In this document: positions 51,433-59,896 of the stretch, one piece after another
Position numbering within the stretch: position 1 is the first letter of the stretch
How the letters are laid out: each line of letters starts with the position of its first letter
Assembly (NCBI RefSeq): GCF_030815485.1
Contig: NZ_JAUSWV010000002.1
Span: 992,001 to 1,056,000 of the forward strand
Length of the DNA: 64,000 nucleotides
Direction: 5' to 3'
DNA from: Streptomyces rishiriensis
GTDB taxonomy: Bacteria; Actinomycetota; Actinomycetes; Streptomycetales; Streptomycetaceae
Program-made: the position numbers and the translations under genes
Notes under the pieces: model-generated
Databases searched by the model: none
Told to the model about the DNA's origin: nothing
Seen by the model: only the letters and a program-made list of their open reading frames with translations

Positions 51433-52205
51433 TCCCCATGGGTGACGCGGATCTTGGACTGGCCGTGCGGGAGCTCCTCCCAGTCGTGCATGAAGCGGGC
51501 TCGCAGGCCGTGCTTCTCGGCCAGGGCCACGAGGGTGTCGGTGCGGTAGTAGAAATCCTCGCGCAGCACCTGGTGCTCCTCGCCCTCGGTGCGGTCGAAG
51601 GTGAAGTCGAACCAGCCACCGGGAGCGAGCACCCGTCCCACGTTGGCGAGGCACTCCTCGATGACCGGGAGCGGCGAGTGCGAGAAGACGCTGTGCGCGT
51701 GCACCACGTCGAAGTGCGCGTCGGGCAGGAACCGCAGCGTCAGGTCGCGCACCGGCGTCAGCGCCGGCAGCCGCTGTTGCAGCCCCATCTCCACGATGGT
51801 GTTCTGGGCGGCCACGAGGATGTCGGGGGAGATGTCGATGCCGTGGTAGTGGCCGGGCTCCAGGTGCCGGATGAACCGCCAGCCGCCCCGCAGATTGCCG
51901 CAGCCGATCTCCAGCATGCGGTGCTCCGGACGCAGACCGTGGCCGATCAGGTAGTCGAACTGCATGGCGCCGAGGGCGAGCCACCGCTCACGGCTGCGGC
52001 TGCCGACCGCCGCGTCCGGATCGGCGCGGGTGTCGGAGCGCATCACCGCGCGGTAGTAGGAGACGTGATCCTGGTGGCGGTGGCTCAGCCACAGGTCCCG
52101 GGCGGCGCGGGCGACATGCCGGGGCACCCGGTCCGGGTGGCGCAGGGCGTACCCGATGCGGTGACCGAGGGCCGCGCGGTTGACGGTGAGCTTCTTGGCG
52201 GGCAT
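51375..52205 (-). CDS. Class I SAM-dependent methyltransferase
   Basis: A 276-residue protein. An N-terminal helical part (RIGYALRHPDRVPRHVARAARD) precedes a Rossmann methyltransferase domain: HRMLEIGCGNLRGGWRFIRHLEPG (SAM loop), HYHGIDISPDIL, HFDVVHAHSVFSHSPLPVIEECLANVGRVLAPGGWF. The fold resembles O- or C-methyltransferases of small molecules or surface sugars. The C-terminal tail is Arg/Asn/Pro/Asp-rich and encoded by a tandem repeat, so the natural end may have been lost or extended. It is divergent from the following two-component pair. Confidence 0.85.
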   Translation of the reverse strand: MPAKKLTVNRAALGHRIGYALRHPDRVPRHVARAARDLWLSHRHQDHVSYYRAVMRSDTRADPDAAVGSRSRERWLALGAMQFDYLIGHGLRPEHRMLEIGCGNLRGGWRFIRHLEPGHYHGIDISPDILVAAQNTIVEMGLQQRLPALTPVRDLTLRFLPDAHFDVVHAHSVFSHSPLPVIEECLANVGRVLAPGGWFDFTFDRTEGEEHQVLREDFYYRTDTLVALAEKHGLRARFMHDWEELPHGQSKIRVTHGDRPGPNRRDPNRSDATGPA

Positions 52206-52457
52206 GCGGTTACCGGCCTTTCCGAGCGAGGTTCTCGAGATGCGTGACGTTCGCCCGGTTCTCACGATCGCGCGTTCTTGGCGGTCGCGAAATTCCCGGG
52301 CGGCGTCTCCCGCACGGTGCGGGATCCGGTTCCAGCTTCGGGGTGTGCGGGCGGCACCGCCTCGCCCGACCGTCGCGGCTCGTCGGCCGGTTCGGGCGAT
52401 CCGGATGTCAGCCGATCGGTTGATGCGGCCGGACGTCCGTAGCGTTAGACACGGAGG

Positions 52458-53900
52458 ATGAGACACACCGATCCGGACGAACGTCGGCTGGGCACGGTCG
52501 TGCACCTCGCGTTCTTCGCGCTGCTCGGCTCGTCGTTCGTCCGCTTCCTCAGCCGCGACCGGGGCGAAGCGCACACCGGATGGGTGGTGGCGCTGTACGC
52601 GGCCTTCTGCCTGCTCTACGTCCTCGGGCCGTTCCTGGCCGCGGCGCCGCGCCCCGGCTCCGCGCCGACCTCGCGCCATCTGGCGTGGCTGGGCTCGGTT
52701 TCGGCCGTCTGGGTGATTCTCCTGGCGCTCGCGCCCAGCGCGACCTGGTGCGCCATGCCGCTGCTGTTCGCCGGCCTGCACGCCTTGCCGCCACGGATCG
52801 CGGTGCCGCTCGCGGCCGTGCTCACCGCACTGGTCGTGGTCTCCGAGGTGCGCGTGGCCGACGGCGCGCTCAATCCCAACATGGTCGTGGCGCCGCCGGC
52901 CGTCGCCGCGGTGGCCACGGCCGTGCTGGTCCACCTGCAGCGCCAGGGGGCCCGGCAGCGCGTGCTGATCGACGATCTGGTCCGTACCCGGCGCGAACTC
53001 GCGGCCTCCGAGCGGCAGGCGGGTGTCCTCGCGGAGCGTCAGCGGCTGTCCACGGAGATCCACGACACCCTCGCGCAGGGCCTGTCCAGTCAACGGATGC
53101 TGCTGCACGCGGCCCAGCGCGTCTGGAAGTCGGATCCCGAGGCGGCCCGCGAGCACGTGCGCGAGGCCGCCGAGATCTCCTCCCGGGGCCTCGCCGAGGC
53201 CCGCCGGTTCGTGCACGACCTGGCGCCGGCCGACCTCGCCGCGCACTCCCTCCCGGAGGCGCTCACGGTGCTCGCCGCACGGGAGAGCGGACCGGGCCTG
53301 ACCGTGGAGTTCCGGCTCGAGGGCGCCCCGGGCCGACTGCCCGAACGGGTCGAGGCGGCGCTCCTTCGCATCGCCCAGGGGGCACTGGCGAACGTCCGTG
53401 AACACGCCGCGGCGACCAGGGGTGTGCTGACCCTGACCTGCCTGGACGACCTGGTCTCCCTGGACGTCGCCGACAACGGCCGCGGATTCGGCCCGGCGCC
53501 GGGCGCAGCGGCTCGCCCGCCCGCCACCGCGGACCCCTTCGCCCCGCACACCGCCCCGGCCGTCGTTCCGGGCGCCGCCCCGAACGCCCTTCGGCACACC
53601 GCCTCGCACACCGCCCCGGCATTCCTTCCGCACATCGCCCCGGACGCCCCACCGGACCCCCTTTCGGACGCCCCACCGGACCCCCTCCCCGGCACCGCAT
53701 CGGCCGTCGACCCGGGCACCGTTCGGATGCCGGAACAGGACCGCACGCGCGGGCACGGGATTCGGGCCATGCGGATCCGGGCCCGGCAGGCGGGCGGCAC
53801 GCTCAGCGTGGAGTCCGCACCGGGCGAGGGCACCGTCGTCACCGTCGCCGTGCCCCTGGCCTCGTCCGTACCCGATCCGCTCGAGGAGCCCGTCCCGTGA
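52458..53900 (+). CDS. NarL-type sensor histidine kinase with an insertion in the ATP lid
   Basis: A 480-residue kinase. About five membrane helices fill residues 12-160. The HisKA_3 box has His202 in LSTEIHDTLAQGLSSQ. The ATP domain has N-box LRIAQGALANVREHA and G1 VADNGRGFG. Before the G2 box GHGIRAM (from residue 432) come about 82 Pro/Ala/Asp/His-rich residues (350-431) where relatives have a short lid. The insertion contains internal repeats and several His-Thr-Ala-Pro and Asp-Pro-Leu pieces. The stop overlaps the response-regulator GTG (GTGA). The ATG has GGAGG directly adjacent, too close for a normal ribosome site. Confidence 0.9.
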   Translation: MRHTDPDERRLGTVVHLAFFALLGSSFVRFLSRDRGEAHTGWVVALYAAFCLLYVLGPFLAAAPRPGSAPTSRHLAWLGSVSAVWVILLALAPSATWCAMPLLFAGLHALPPRIAVPLAAVLTALVVVSEVRVADGALNPNMVVAPPAVAAVATAVLVHLQRQGARQRVLIDDLVRTRRELAASERQAGVLAERQRLSTEIHDTLAQGLSSQRMLLHAAQRVWKSDPEAAREHVREAAEISSRGLAEARRFVHDLAPADLAAHSLPEALTVLAARESGPGLTVEFRLEGAPGRLPERVEAALLRIAQGALANVREHAAATRGVLTLTCLDDLVSLDVADNGRGFGPAPGAAARPPATADPFAPHTAPAVVPGAAPNALRHTASHTAPAFLPHIAPDAPPDPLSDAPPDPLPGTASAVDPGTVRMPEQDRTRGHGIRAMRIRARQAGGTLSVESAPGEGTVVTVAVPLASSVPDPLEEPVP

Positions 53901-54544
53901 GCGCGTCCGTGTCCCCACCACCCGTCCGGCTGCTGCTGTGCGACGACCATGCCGTGGTCCGGGCCGGACTGCGTGCCCTGCTGTCCAGCGCAGACGGCAT
54001 CGACGTGGTCGGCGAGGCGGGCACCGGTGAGGAGGCACTCGCCCTGGCCGCCCGGCTGCGTCCCGACGTGGTGCTGATGGATCTCCAGCTCGACGGCGGC
54101 ATGGACGGCGTGACGGCCACGCGGCGGCTGACCCGCGGACCGGAGGCGGGTCCCCGGGTCCTGGTGCTCACGATGTTCGACACCGACGCCGACATCACCC
54201 GCGCCATCGAGGCCGGCGCCACCGGCTACCTGCTCAAGGCGGAACGGCCGGACGAACTCTTCTCGGCGATCCGCGCCGCGGCGGCCGGCCGCACCGCGCT
54301 GTCGGCTCCCGTCGCCGACCGCCTGCTGACCAGGCTGCGCAGCCCGCGTCCCGCCCTGTCCGCCCGTGAGCACGAGATCCTCGCTCAGCTGGCCCGCGGC
54401 CTGGGCAACCGGGAGATCGCCCGGGCCCTGTTCATCAGCGAGGCGACGGTCAAGACCCACCTCGGACGGATCTACGGCAAGTTGGGGGTGGAGACGCGGT
54501 CGGGCGCGGTGGCGGTCGCGAAGGAGCGACGACTGCTGTCATGA
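53897..54544 (+). CDS. NarL/LuxR-family response regulator
   Basis: A 215-residue regulator. The receiver (about 9-125) has CDDH, phosphoacceptor Asp62 in VVLMDLQLDGG, VLTMFD and LLKAERPDE. The C-terminal LuxR HTH (about 150-212) has LSAREHEILAQLARGLGNREIARALFISEATVKTHLGRIYGKLGV. It is coupled by GTGA to the kinase upstream. No target operon is adjacent on the same strand; the MFS gene 171 bases downstream has its own promoter. Confidence 0.93.
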   Translation: MSASVSPPPVRLLLCDDHAVVRAGLRALLSSADGIDVVGEAGTGEEALALAARLRPDVVLMDLQLDGGMDGVTATRRLTRGPEAGPRVLVLTMFDTDADITRAIEAGATGYLLKAERPDELFSAIRAAAAGRTALSAPVADRLLTRLRSPRPALSAREHEILAQLARGLGNREIARALFISEATVKTHLGRIYGKLGVETRSGAVAVAKERRLLS

Positions 54545-54680
54545 CGATCGCCATGAGATCGCCCATGCCGATGCGACGGCCGCCGTACGGTCGTGGCAGC
54601 CGCCCTGCCGACACGGCACGGGGAGACCCGGGACCCTCACGCGGTCCGTGCGACGGAGACCCGACGCTGCCACGACGGCC

Positions 54681-54709
54681 TTGTCCAGCTCGTGACCACC
54701 ACCTAGCCT
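54681..54709 (+). promoter_or_regulatory. Leaderless promoter of the MFS gene at 54716
   Basis: TTGTCC (54681-54686) and TAGCCT (54704-54709) are spaced by exactly 17 bases. The GTG start follows 6 bases after the -10, and no ribosome-binding site exists between them. Confidence 0.65.
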
Positions 54710-54715
54710 GATTTT

Positions 54716-55966
54716 GTGCCGCAAATAAACAAAACCCGAACACGCGATGCGGTGCCGGGCGACGGCAACGACCTCGGCCGGCTCCGTATCGCTCTGACCA
54801 CGTTCTTCGCCCTTGATGGCTTCGTCTTCTCCGGATGGGTCGTGCGGATCCCCGCCATCAAGGAACAGACCGGCGCCTCCCCCAGCACCCTCGGTCTCGC
54901 GCTCCTCGGCGTCTCCGCGGGCGCGGTGATCACCATGATGTTCACCGGGCGTCTGTGCAGCCGCTACGGCAGTCATCCGGTCACCGTGGTCTGCGCGGTC
55001 CTGCTCTCCCTCAGCGTCACGCTTCCCCCGCTCACCCACTCCGCCGCCGCGCTCGGCGCCGTACTGCTGCTGTTCGGCGCGGCGTACGGAAGCATCAACG
55101 TCGCCTTCAACAGCGCCGCCGTCGACCTGGTGGCGGCGCTGGGCAGGCCGGTCATGCCCACCTTCCACGCCGCTTTCAGCCTCGGCGGCATGATCGGCGC
55201 CGGTCTCGGCGGGCTGGTGGCGGGGTCGCTGTCCCCGACACGGCATCTGCTGGGCCTCGGGATCGTCGGCCTGCTCGTCACCGCGCTCACGGCACCGACG
55301 CTGCTCCGGCAGGAGCAGCCGCGGCCGCCCGGCCACGCAACCGATGGCGTGCCCGGGCCCGCCACCGCCGAAGCCGGGGCTCCGGGGCCCGCGAAGGCGA
55401 GCCCGCACCGGCTGACGCCCCGCACCCGTCGTCTCGTCGTCGTCTTCGGTCTGATCGCCCTCTGCACCGCCTACGGCGAAGGGGCCCTCGCCGACTGGGG
55501 CGCCCTGCACCTGCGCCAGGACCTGGGCTCCTCCGCCGGGACCGCCGCGGCCGGGTACGCGTGTTTCGCGCTCGCCATGACGATCGGCCGGCTGACCGGC
55601 ACCACCCTTCTCGAACGGCTCGGCCGCACCCGTACGGTGGTCATCGGCGGCGGGGTCGCGGCGGCCGGGATGCTGCTCGGCGCCCTCGCTCCGGCCCCGT
55701 GGGCGGCGCTCCTCGGCTACTCGGTCGCGGGGCTCGGACTGGCCAACCTCTTCCCGGTAGCCGTGGAACGCGCGGGAGCCCTGGCCGGCCCGAGCGGCGT
55801 CGCCACGGCCTCGACGCTCGGTTACGGCGGCATGCTGCTGGGCCCGCCCGCCATCGGCTTCATGGCCGACTGGTTCTCCCTGCCCGTCGCCCTCACCAGC
55901 GTGGCCGCGCTCGCCGCGGTGGCCGCGGCGATCGGCTTCGCCACCCGCCGGGCGACGGCCGGCTGA
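54716..55966 (+). CDS. MFS transporter, FucP/YbjJ-like
   Basis: A 416-residue, 12-helix transporter. The N-terminal LTTFFALDGFVFSGWVVRIPAIKEQTGASPSTLGLALLG and MMFTGRLCSRYGSHPV, then INVAFNSAAVDL and FHAAFSLGGMIGAGLGG, are typical of the YbjJ/FucP-like group of small-molecule or sugar permeases. A Pro/Ala-rich cytoplasmic loop separates the two six-helix halves. The initiator GTG appears leaderless. The substrate is unknown. Confidence 0.88.
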   Translation: MPQINKTRTRDAVPGDGNDLGRLRIALTTFFALDGFVFSGWVVRIPAIKEQTGASPSTLGLALLGVSAGAVITMMFTGRLCSRYGSHPVTVVCAVLLSLSVTLPPLTHSAAALGAVLLLFGAAYGSINVAFNSAAVDLVAALGRPVMPTFHAAFSLGGMIGAGLGGLVAGSLSPTRHLLGLGIVGLLVTALTAPTLLRQEQPRPPGHATDGVPGPATAEAGAPGPAKASPHRLTPRTRRLVVVFGLIALCTAYGEGALADWGALHLRQDLGSSAGTAAAGYACFALAMTIGRLTGTTLLERLGRTRTVVIGGGVAAAGMLLGALAPAPWAALLGYSVAGLGLANLFPVAVERAGALAGPSGVATASTLGYGGMLLGPPAIGFMADWFSLPVALTSVAALAAVAAAIGFATRRATAG

Positions 55967-56016
55967 GGACCGGCGCCCCTCCCCTCGACCGCACTCCATC
56001 CGGCACACTCCCCCAC

Positions 56017-56763
56017 ATGGAGACTGCCGAGTTCATCCGCATCCTGGACCAGGAGGGTCGGTCGCTGGCTTCCGCGGCGGCACAAGCGGGTCCCGACGCG
56101 AAGGTGCCGACCTGTCCGGACTGGCAGGTCAGGGACCTGCTGCGGCACACGGGCACGGTGCACCGCTGGGCGACGTCGTTCGTGGCCGAGGGCGAACCCT
56201 CGTTCCGGCCCTTCGCCGAACCGCCGCAGCTCGACGGCGACGCGCTGCTGGACTGGTACCGCGAGAGCCACCTGCGGCTCGTCGACACCCTGTTCAGCGC
56301 GCCGCCCGACGTGGAGTGCTGGCACTTCCTGCCCGCACCGTCACCGCTCGCGTTCTGGGCCAGGCGGCAGGCGCACGAGACGGCCGTGCACCGCGTGGAC
56401 GCGGAATCGGCCCGCGGCCGCGCTCCGGAGGAGACCGCCCGGGACCTCACCCCCGGCTTCGCGGCGGACGGCATCGACGAGTTGCTGCGCGGCTTCCACG
56501 CACGCGCCAAGAGCCGGGTGCGCACCGACCGGCCCGGGATCCTGCGGGTGCGGGCCACGGACACGGACGACGCCGTGTGGACCGTACGTCTGTCGGCGGA
56601 GCCGCCCGCGACCGAGCGGAACGCCGAAGGGGACGCCGACTGCGAGGTGTCCGGTCCCGCGGCCCCGCTCTATCTGTCGTTGTGGAACCGGTTGCCGCTC
56701 CCGGCGGTGGCCGGGGACGCGGCGCTGGCGACGCTGTGGCGGGAGACGTCCGCCGTGGGCTGA
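56017..56763 (+). CDS. Maleylpyruvate isomerase family mycothiol-dependent enzyme
   Basis: A 248-residue DinB-like protein. The N-terminal four-helix bundle has metal-site features VPTCPDWQVRDLLRHTGTVHRWA and FWARRQAHETAVHRVDAESA. The C-terminal domain contains TDTDDAVWTVRLSAEPP and DCEVSGPAAPLYLSLWNRLP. These are diagnostic of actinobacterial proteins related to maleylpyruvate isomerase that use mycothiol. Few have an assigned reaction. CACACT ends 7 bases before the ATG, without a ribosome site, so it may be leaderless. Confidence 0.87.
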   Translation: METAEFIRILDQEGRSLASAAAQAGPDAKVPTCPDWQVRDLLRHTGTVHRWATSFVAEGEPSFRPFAEPPQLDGDALLDWYRESHLRLVDTLFSAPPDVECWHFLPAPSPLAFWARRQAHETAVHRVDAESARGRAPEETARDLTPGFAADGIDELLRGFHARAKSRVRTDRPGILRVRATDTDDAVWTVRLSAEPPATERNAEGDADCEVSGPAAPLYLSLWNRLPLPAVAGDAALATLWRETSAVG

Positions 56764-56827
56764 CGGCACGCCGTGGGCTGACGGCACGCCGTGAGCCGAC
56801 CGCGCCGTGGGACGACGGCCCGCCGCG

Positions 56828-57232
56828 TCAGTCCGTCAGCATCCGGGTCAACACCGCGCGCTGCACCGGCCGTACGTCCCCGTGCAGCGCGCGCCCCTTC
56901 CCGGTGAGCGCGACCCGGACGCCTCGGCGGTCCTCCGCGCACATGCCGCGCTCGACCAGACCGTCCTTCTCGAGACGGGCGACGAGCCGGGACAGCGCGC
57001 TCTGGCTGAGATGGACCCGCTCGGCGATCTCCTGGACGCGATAACTGCACGAGCCGTCCGGCGCCGGTGACTCCGCGAGGACGTCGAGCACCTCGAAGTC
57101 GCTGCCGCACAGGCCGTGTCGGTGGAGCGCCCGGTCGAGTTCGCACTGGGTCCGCGCATGCAGCGCCAGCATGTCCCGCCACTGTTCCACGAGCGCCTGC
57201 TCGGTCTCGGCCTCGGCCTTCTTCGCCGCCAT
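56828..57232 (-). CDS. MarR-family transcriptional regulator
   Basis: A 134-residue winged-helix dimer: LALHARTQCELDRALHRHGLCGSDFEVLDVLAES, recognition region AERVHLSQSALSRLVARLEKDGLVERG, wing CAEDRRGVRVALTGKGRAL. It is divergent from an MFS exporter across a promoter loaded with TGCAT palindromes, the classic arrangement for a drug- or phenol-responsive repressor. In-frame ATGs at 57304 and 57265 lie inside the operator region and are unlikely starts. Confidence 0.9.
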   Translation of the reverse strand: MAAKKAEAETEQALVEQWRDMLALHARTQCELDRALHRHGLCGSDFEVLDVLAESPAPDGSCSYRVQEIAERVHLSQSALSRLVARLEKDGLVERGMCAEDRRGVRVALTGKGRALHGDVRPVQRAVLTRMLTD

Positions 57233-57276
57233 GGGCCGCACCGTAGCAGAGAACGTCGGTCGTTGCATCGGAATTA

Positions 57277-57298
57277 AATGCACTTGCATTCGATGCAT
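57277..57298. promoter_or_regulatory. MarR operator candidate: AATGCA-CT-TGCATT plus ATGCAT
   Basis: A perfect 6-base inverted repeat at 57277-57290 is followed by the palindrome ATGCAT at 57293-57298, with a further TTGCAT at 57263-57268. These overlap the -35 and spacer of the MFS promoter, so binding would block it. Confidence 0.65.
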
Positions 57299-57311
57299 AC
57301 GCATGTAGTGT
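57284..57311 (+). promoter_or_regulatory. Leaderless promoter of the MFS exporter gene
   Basis: TTGCAT (57284-57289) and TAGTGT (57306-57311) are 16 bases apart, and the ATG at 57319 lies 7 bases beyond. No ribosome site is present. Confidence 0.6.
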
Positions 57312-57318
57312 TTCGGTC

Positions 57319-58809
57319 ATGACCTCTCCGCTCCCCTCCCCCGCGTCCCCGCTCGCCGAGGGCCGCTGGACCTCGCGGCTGTGGGGCACCCTGCTGGTGC
57401 TGTGCGCCGCGATGTTCCTGGACGCGCTGGACGTGTCGATGGTCGGCGTCGCCCTGCCGTCCATCGGCTCCGACCTCGGCCTCTCCACCTCGACCCTGCA
57501 ATGGATCGTCAGCGGCTACATCCTCGGCTACGGCGGCCTGCTCCTGCTCGGCGGCCGCGCGGCCGACCTGCTCGGCCGGCGTCAGGTCTTCCTGATCGCC
57601 CTCGGCGTCTTCGCGCTGGCCTCGCTGCTCGGCGGGCTGGTCGACTCCGGCCCGCTGCTGATCGCGAGCCGGTTCATCAAGGGCCTGAGCGCCGCCTTCA
57701 CCGCCCCCGCCGGCCTGTCCATCATCACCACGACGTTCCCCGAGGGCCCGCTGCGCAACCGGGCGCTGTCCATCTACACCACCTGCGCCGCCACCGGCTT
57801 CTCGATGGGCCTGGTCCTCTCCGGCCTGCTCACCGAGGCCAGTTGGCGCCTCACCATGCTGCTTCCCGCGCCGATCGCGCTGATCGCGCTGGCCGCCGGT
57901 CTGAAGCTGCTGCCGCGCAGCGAACGCGAGAAGGACCACAACGGCTACGACGTGCCCGGCGCCGTCCTCGGCACCGCGTCGATGCTGCTGCTGGTCTACA
58001 CCGTGGTCCAGGCACCGGAGTCCGGCTGGACCTCCGCACGCACGCTGTTGTCGTTCCTCGCCGTCGCCGTCCTGCTGACCGCCTTCGTCCTCGTCGAACG
58101 CCGCTCGGCCGGCCCGCTGATCCGGCTCGGCGTGCTGCGTTCCGGCAGCCAGGTCCGCGCCCAGCTCGGCGCGATGGCCTTCTTCGGCTCCTACGTCGGC
58201 TTCCAGTTCCTGGCCACCCTCTACATGCAGACGCTGCTCGGCTGGTCGGCGCTGCACACGGCACTCGCCTTCCTGCCCGCCGGCGCGCTGGTCGCGGTGT
58301 CCTCGACCAAGATGGGTTCGATCGTCGACCGGTTCGGCACCCCGCGGCTGATCGCGGCGGGCTTCGCCTTCATGGTCACCGGATACGCGCTGTTCCTGCG
58401 GGTGGATCTCGACCCGGTCTACGCGGCGGTGATCCTGCCCACCATGCTGCTGATCGGCGCGGCCTGCGCGCTGGTCTTCCCCTCGCTCAACATCCAGGCC
58501 ACCAACGGCGTGGCGGACCACGAGCAGGGCATGGTCTCGGGCCTGCTCAACACCTCGGTGCAGGTGGGTGGCGCGATCTTCCTCGCGGTGGTGACGGCGG
58601 TGGTGACCGCGGGCGCCCCGGCCGACCCCACCCCGCAGGCCGTCCTCGACAGCTACCGGCCCGGGCTGGCGGTGGTGACGGCCGTCGCCGCCGCGGGCCT
58701 GCTCATCACCCTCCCCGGACTGCGCACCCGGCGCGCCCAGGGCTCGGTCCTGGTCGCCAGGTCCGCCGTCGCGGAGACGGCCGCGGAGCCCGTGGGGGCC
58801 CGCGACTGA
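57319..58809 (+). CDS. MFS drug exporter, DHA2 (EmrB/QacA-type) family
   Basis: A 496-residue transporter with about 14 helices. It has the DHA2 signatures LDALDVSMVGVALPSIGSDLGLSTSTLQWIVSGYILGYGGLLLLGGRAADLLGRRQVF (motifs D1 and A) and, at helix 5, ATGFSMGLVLSGLLTEASWR (antiporter motif C region). A late SLNIQATNGVADHEQGMVSGLLNTSVQVGGAI is also typical. Likely role: proton-driven efflux of a hydrophobic compound or antibiotic, repressed by the divergent MarR protein. A strong terminator follows. Confidence 0.92.
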   Translation: MTSPLPSPASPLAEGRWTSRLWGTLLVLCAAMFLDALDVSMVGVALPSIGSDLGLSTSTLQWIVSGYILGYGGLLLLGGRAADLLGRRQVFLIALGVFALASLLGGLVDSGPLLIASRFIKGLSAAFTAPAGLSIITTTFPEGPLRNRALSIYTTCAATGFSMGLVLSGLLTEASWRLTMLLPAPIALIALAAGLKLLPRSEREKDHNGYDVPGAVLGTASMLLLVYTVVQAPESGWTSARTLLSFLAVAVLLTAFVLVERRSAGPLIRLGVLRSGSQVRAQLGAMAFFGSYVGFQFLATLYMQTLLGWSALHTALAFLPAGALVAVSSTKMGSIVDRFGTPRLIAAGFAFMVTGYALFLRVDLDPVYAAVILPTMLLIGAACALVFPSLNIQATNGVADHEQGMVSGLLNTSVQVGGAIFLAVVTAVVTAGAPADPTPQAVLDSYRPGLAVVTAVAAAGLLITLPGLRTRRAQGSVLVARSAVAETAAEPVGARD

Positions 58810-58814
58810 ACCGT

Positions 58815-59786
58815 TCACGAGTGGGCGCCCGGCGGGGCCGATTGCCTCGCCGGGCGCCCACCTGTGAGACTCGCCCCATGAGCGGCTACGGGGGCAGGCG
58901 CACACAGGCCGAGCGGGACGTCATCACCGTCGAGATCGGCTACGCGTTGTGCAGTGCGGTGTTCGCGGCGGCGGTGCTCTTCGGGGCGGTCGCCGGACCG
59001 GCGCTGCTGTTCGAACTGCCGGGCCTGGCGGAGAAGTCGCTGCTGCGGGCGGGCCTGGGGCTCGCCCCCGTGGTGTTCCTGGTCCGGGTGGTCTCCGTGC
59101 TCGTCCGTCTCCGTACCGGCGCTCAGCCCAGCCAGCCCGGCCGGACCAGCCCCGACTCGTAGGCCTACGACCAGTTGAGCCCGGTCCCGGGCGCCCAGCT
59201 TCACCATCGTGCGACTCACGTGCGTCTTCGCGGTGAGGGGACTGACCACCAGCCTGCGGGCGATCTCCTCGTTGGACAGACCGATCCCCACCAGCGCCAT
59301 CACCTCCCGTTCCCGTTCGGTGAGCCGGCTCAGCGCGTCCGCCGCCGCGGGCTCCTTCGAGCGGGCGGCGAACTCGGCGATGAGCCGGCGGGTGACTCCC
59401 GGCGACAGGAGCGCGTCCCCGGCGACCACCGCCCGCACGGCGCGCAGGAGTTCCTCCGGTTCGGTGTCCTTGACCAGGAAGCCGGAAGCACCCGAGCGGA
59501 TGGCCTCGAAGACGTACTCGTCGAGTTCGAAGGTGGTGAGCATGATGACCTTGACCTGGGAGAGCGCCTCGTCGTCGGTGACCCTGCGGGTGGCGGCCAG
59601 ACCGTCGAGACGGGGCATCCTGATGTCCATCAGCACGACGTCCGGCCGCAGTTCGCGCACCGCGCGCACCGCTTCCTCCCCGTCGGCGGCCTCGCCCGCC
59701 ACCTCGATGTCCGGCTGCGCGTCCAGCAGGGCCCGGAACCCCGCCCGGACCAACGACTGGTCGTCGGCGAGCAGTACGCGGATCAC
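58815..59786 (-). CDS. NarL/LuxR-family response regulator, frameshifted near its C-terminus
   Basis: The receiver (ADDQ pocket, Asp54 in VVLMDIRMPRLDG, VIMLTTFE, LVKDTEPEE) and LuxR HTH (LTEREREVMALVGIGLSNEEIARRLVVSPLTAKTHVSRTMVKLG) are intact to about residue 205. After AQLVV (about 59167) the frame changes. The expected ending, AYESGLVRPGWLG and stop at 59123, is present one frame away. As written the protein continues to 58815 as a 110-residue tail antisense to the DUF6332 gene. GGGAGG precedes the GTG at 59786. A GTG at 59900 overlapping the kinase stop would add 38 Pro/Ala-rich residues and is the alternative start. It pairs with the kinase upstream. Confidence 0.8.
   Translation of the reverse strand: MIRVLLADDQSLVRAGFRALLDAQPDIEVAGEAADGEEAVRAVRELRPDVVLMDIRMPRLDGLAATRRVTDDEALSQVKVIMLTTFELDEYVFEAIRSGASGFLVKDTEPEELLRAVRAVVAGDALLSPGVTRRLIAEFAARSKEPAAADALSRLTEREREVMALVGIGLSNEEIARRLVVSPLTAKTHVSRTMVKLGARDRAQLVVGLRVGAGPAGLAGLSAGTETDEHGDHPDQEHHGGEPQARPQQRLLRQARQFEQQRRSGDRPEEHRRREHRTAQRVADLDGDDVPLGLCAPAPVAAHGASLTGGRPARQSAPPGAHS
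58821..58861 (+). terminator. Long GC hairpin after the MFS exporter gene
   Basis: Perfect 14-base arms (58821-58834 GTGGGCGCCCGGCG and 58848-58861) surround a 13-base loop, beginning 12 bases after the stop. Two further G-C pairs and one G-T pair could extend the stem. Confidence 0.85.
58878..59162 (+). CDS. DUF6332 family small membrane protein
   Basis: A 94-residue protein: the conserved start SGYGGRRTQAERDVITVEIG, then two membrane helices (about 22-45 and 55-78) and a polar tail. The family is widespread in streptomycetes with unknown function. GAGACT ends 6 bases before the ATG, so it may be leaderless. It lies antisense to the out-of-frame tail of the response-regulator gene. Its codon pattern is the more convincing of the two in that stretch. 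Confidence 0.78.
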   Translation: MSGYGGRRTQAERDVITVEIGYALCSAVFAAAVLFGAVAGPALLFELPGLAEKSLLRAGLGLAPVVFLVRVVSVLVRLRTGAQPSQPGRTSPDS

Positions 59787-59896
59787 CGTGCCTCCCTTTC
59801 CCTCGCCGACCGGTCCTGCTTCCAGCACCGGCGCTGCTCCGTCTACGGGTCCTGCTCCCTCAACGGGTTCCGCGAGGCCGGCCGGTTCCGCCTCGT

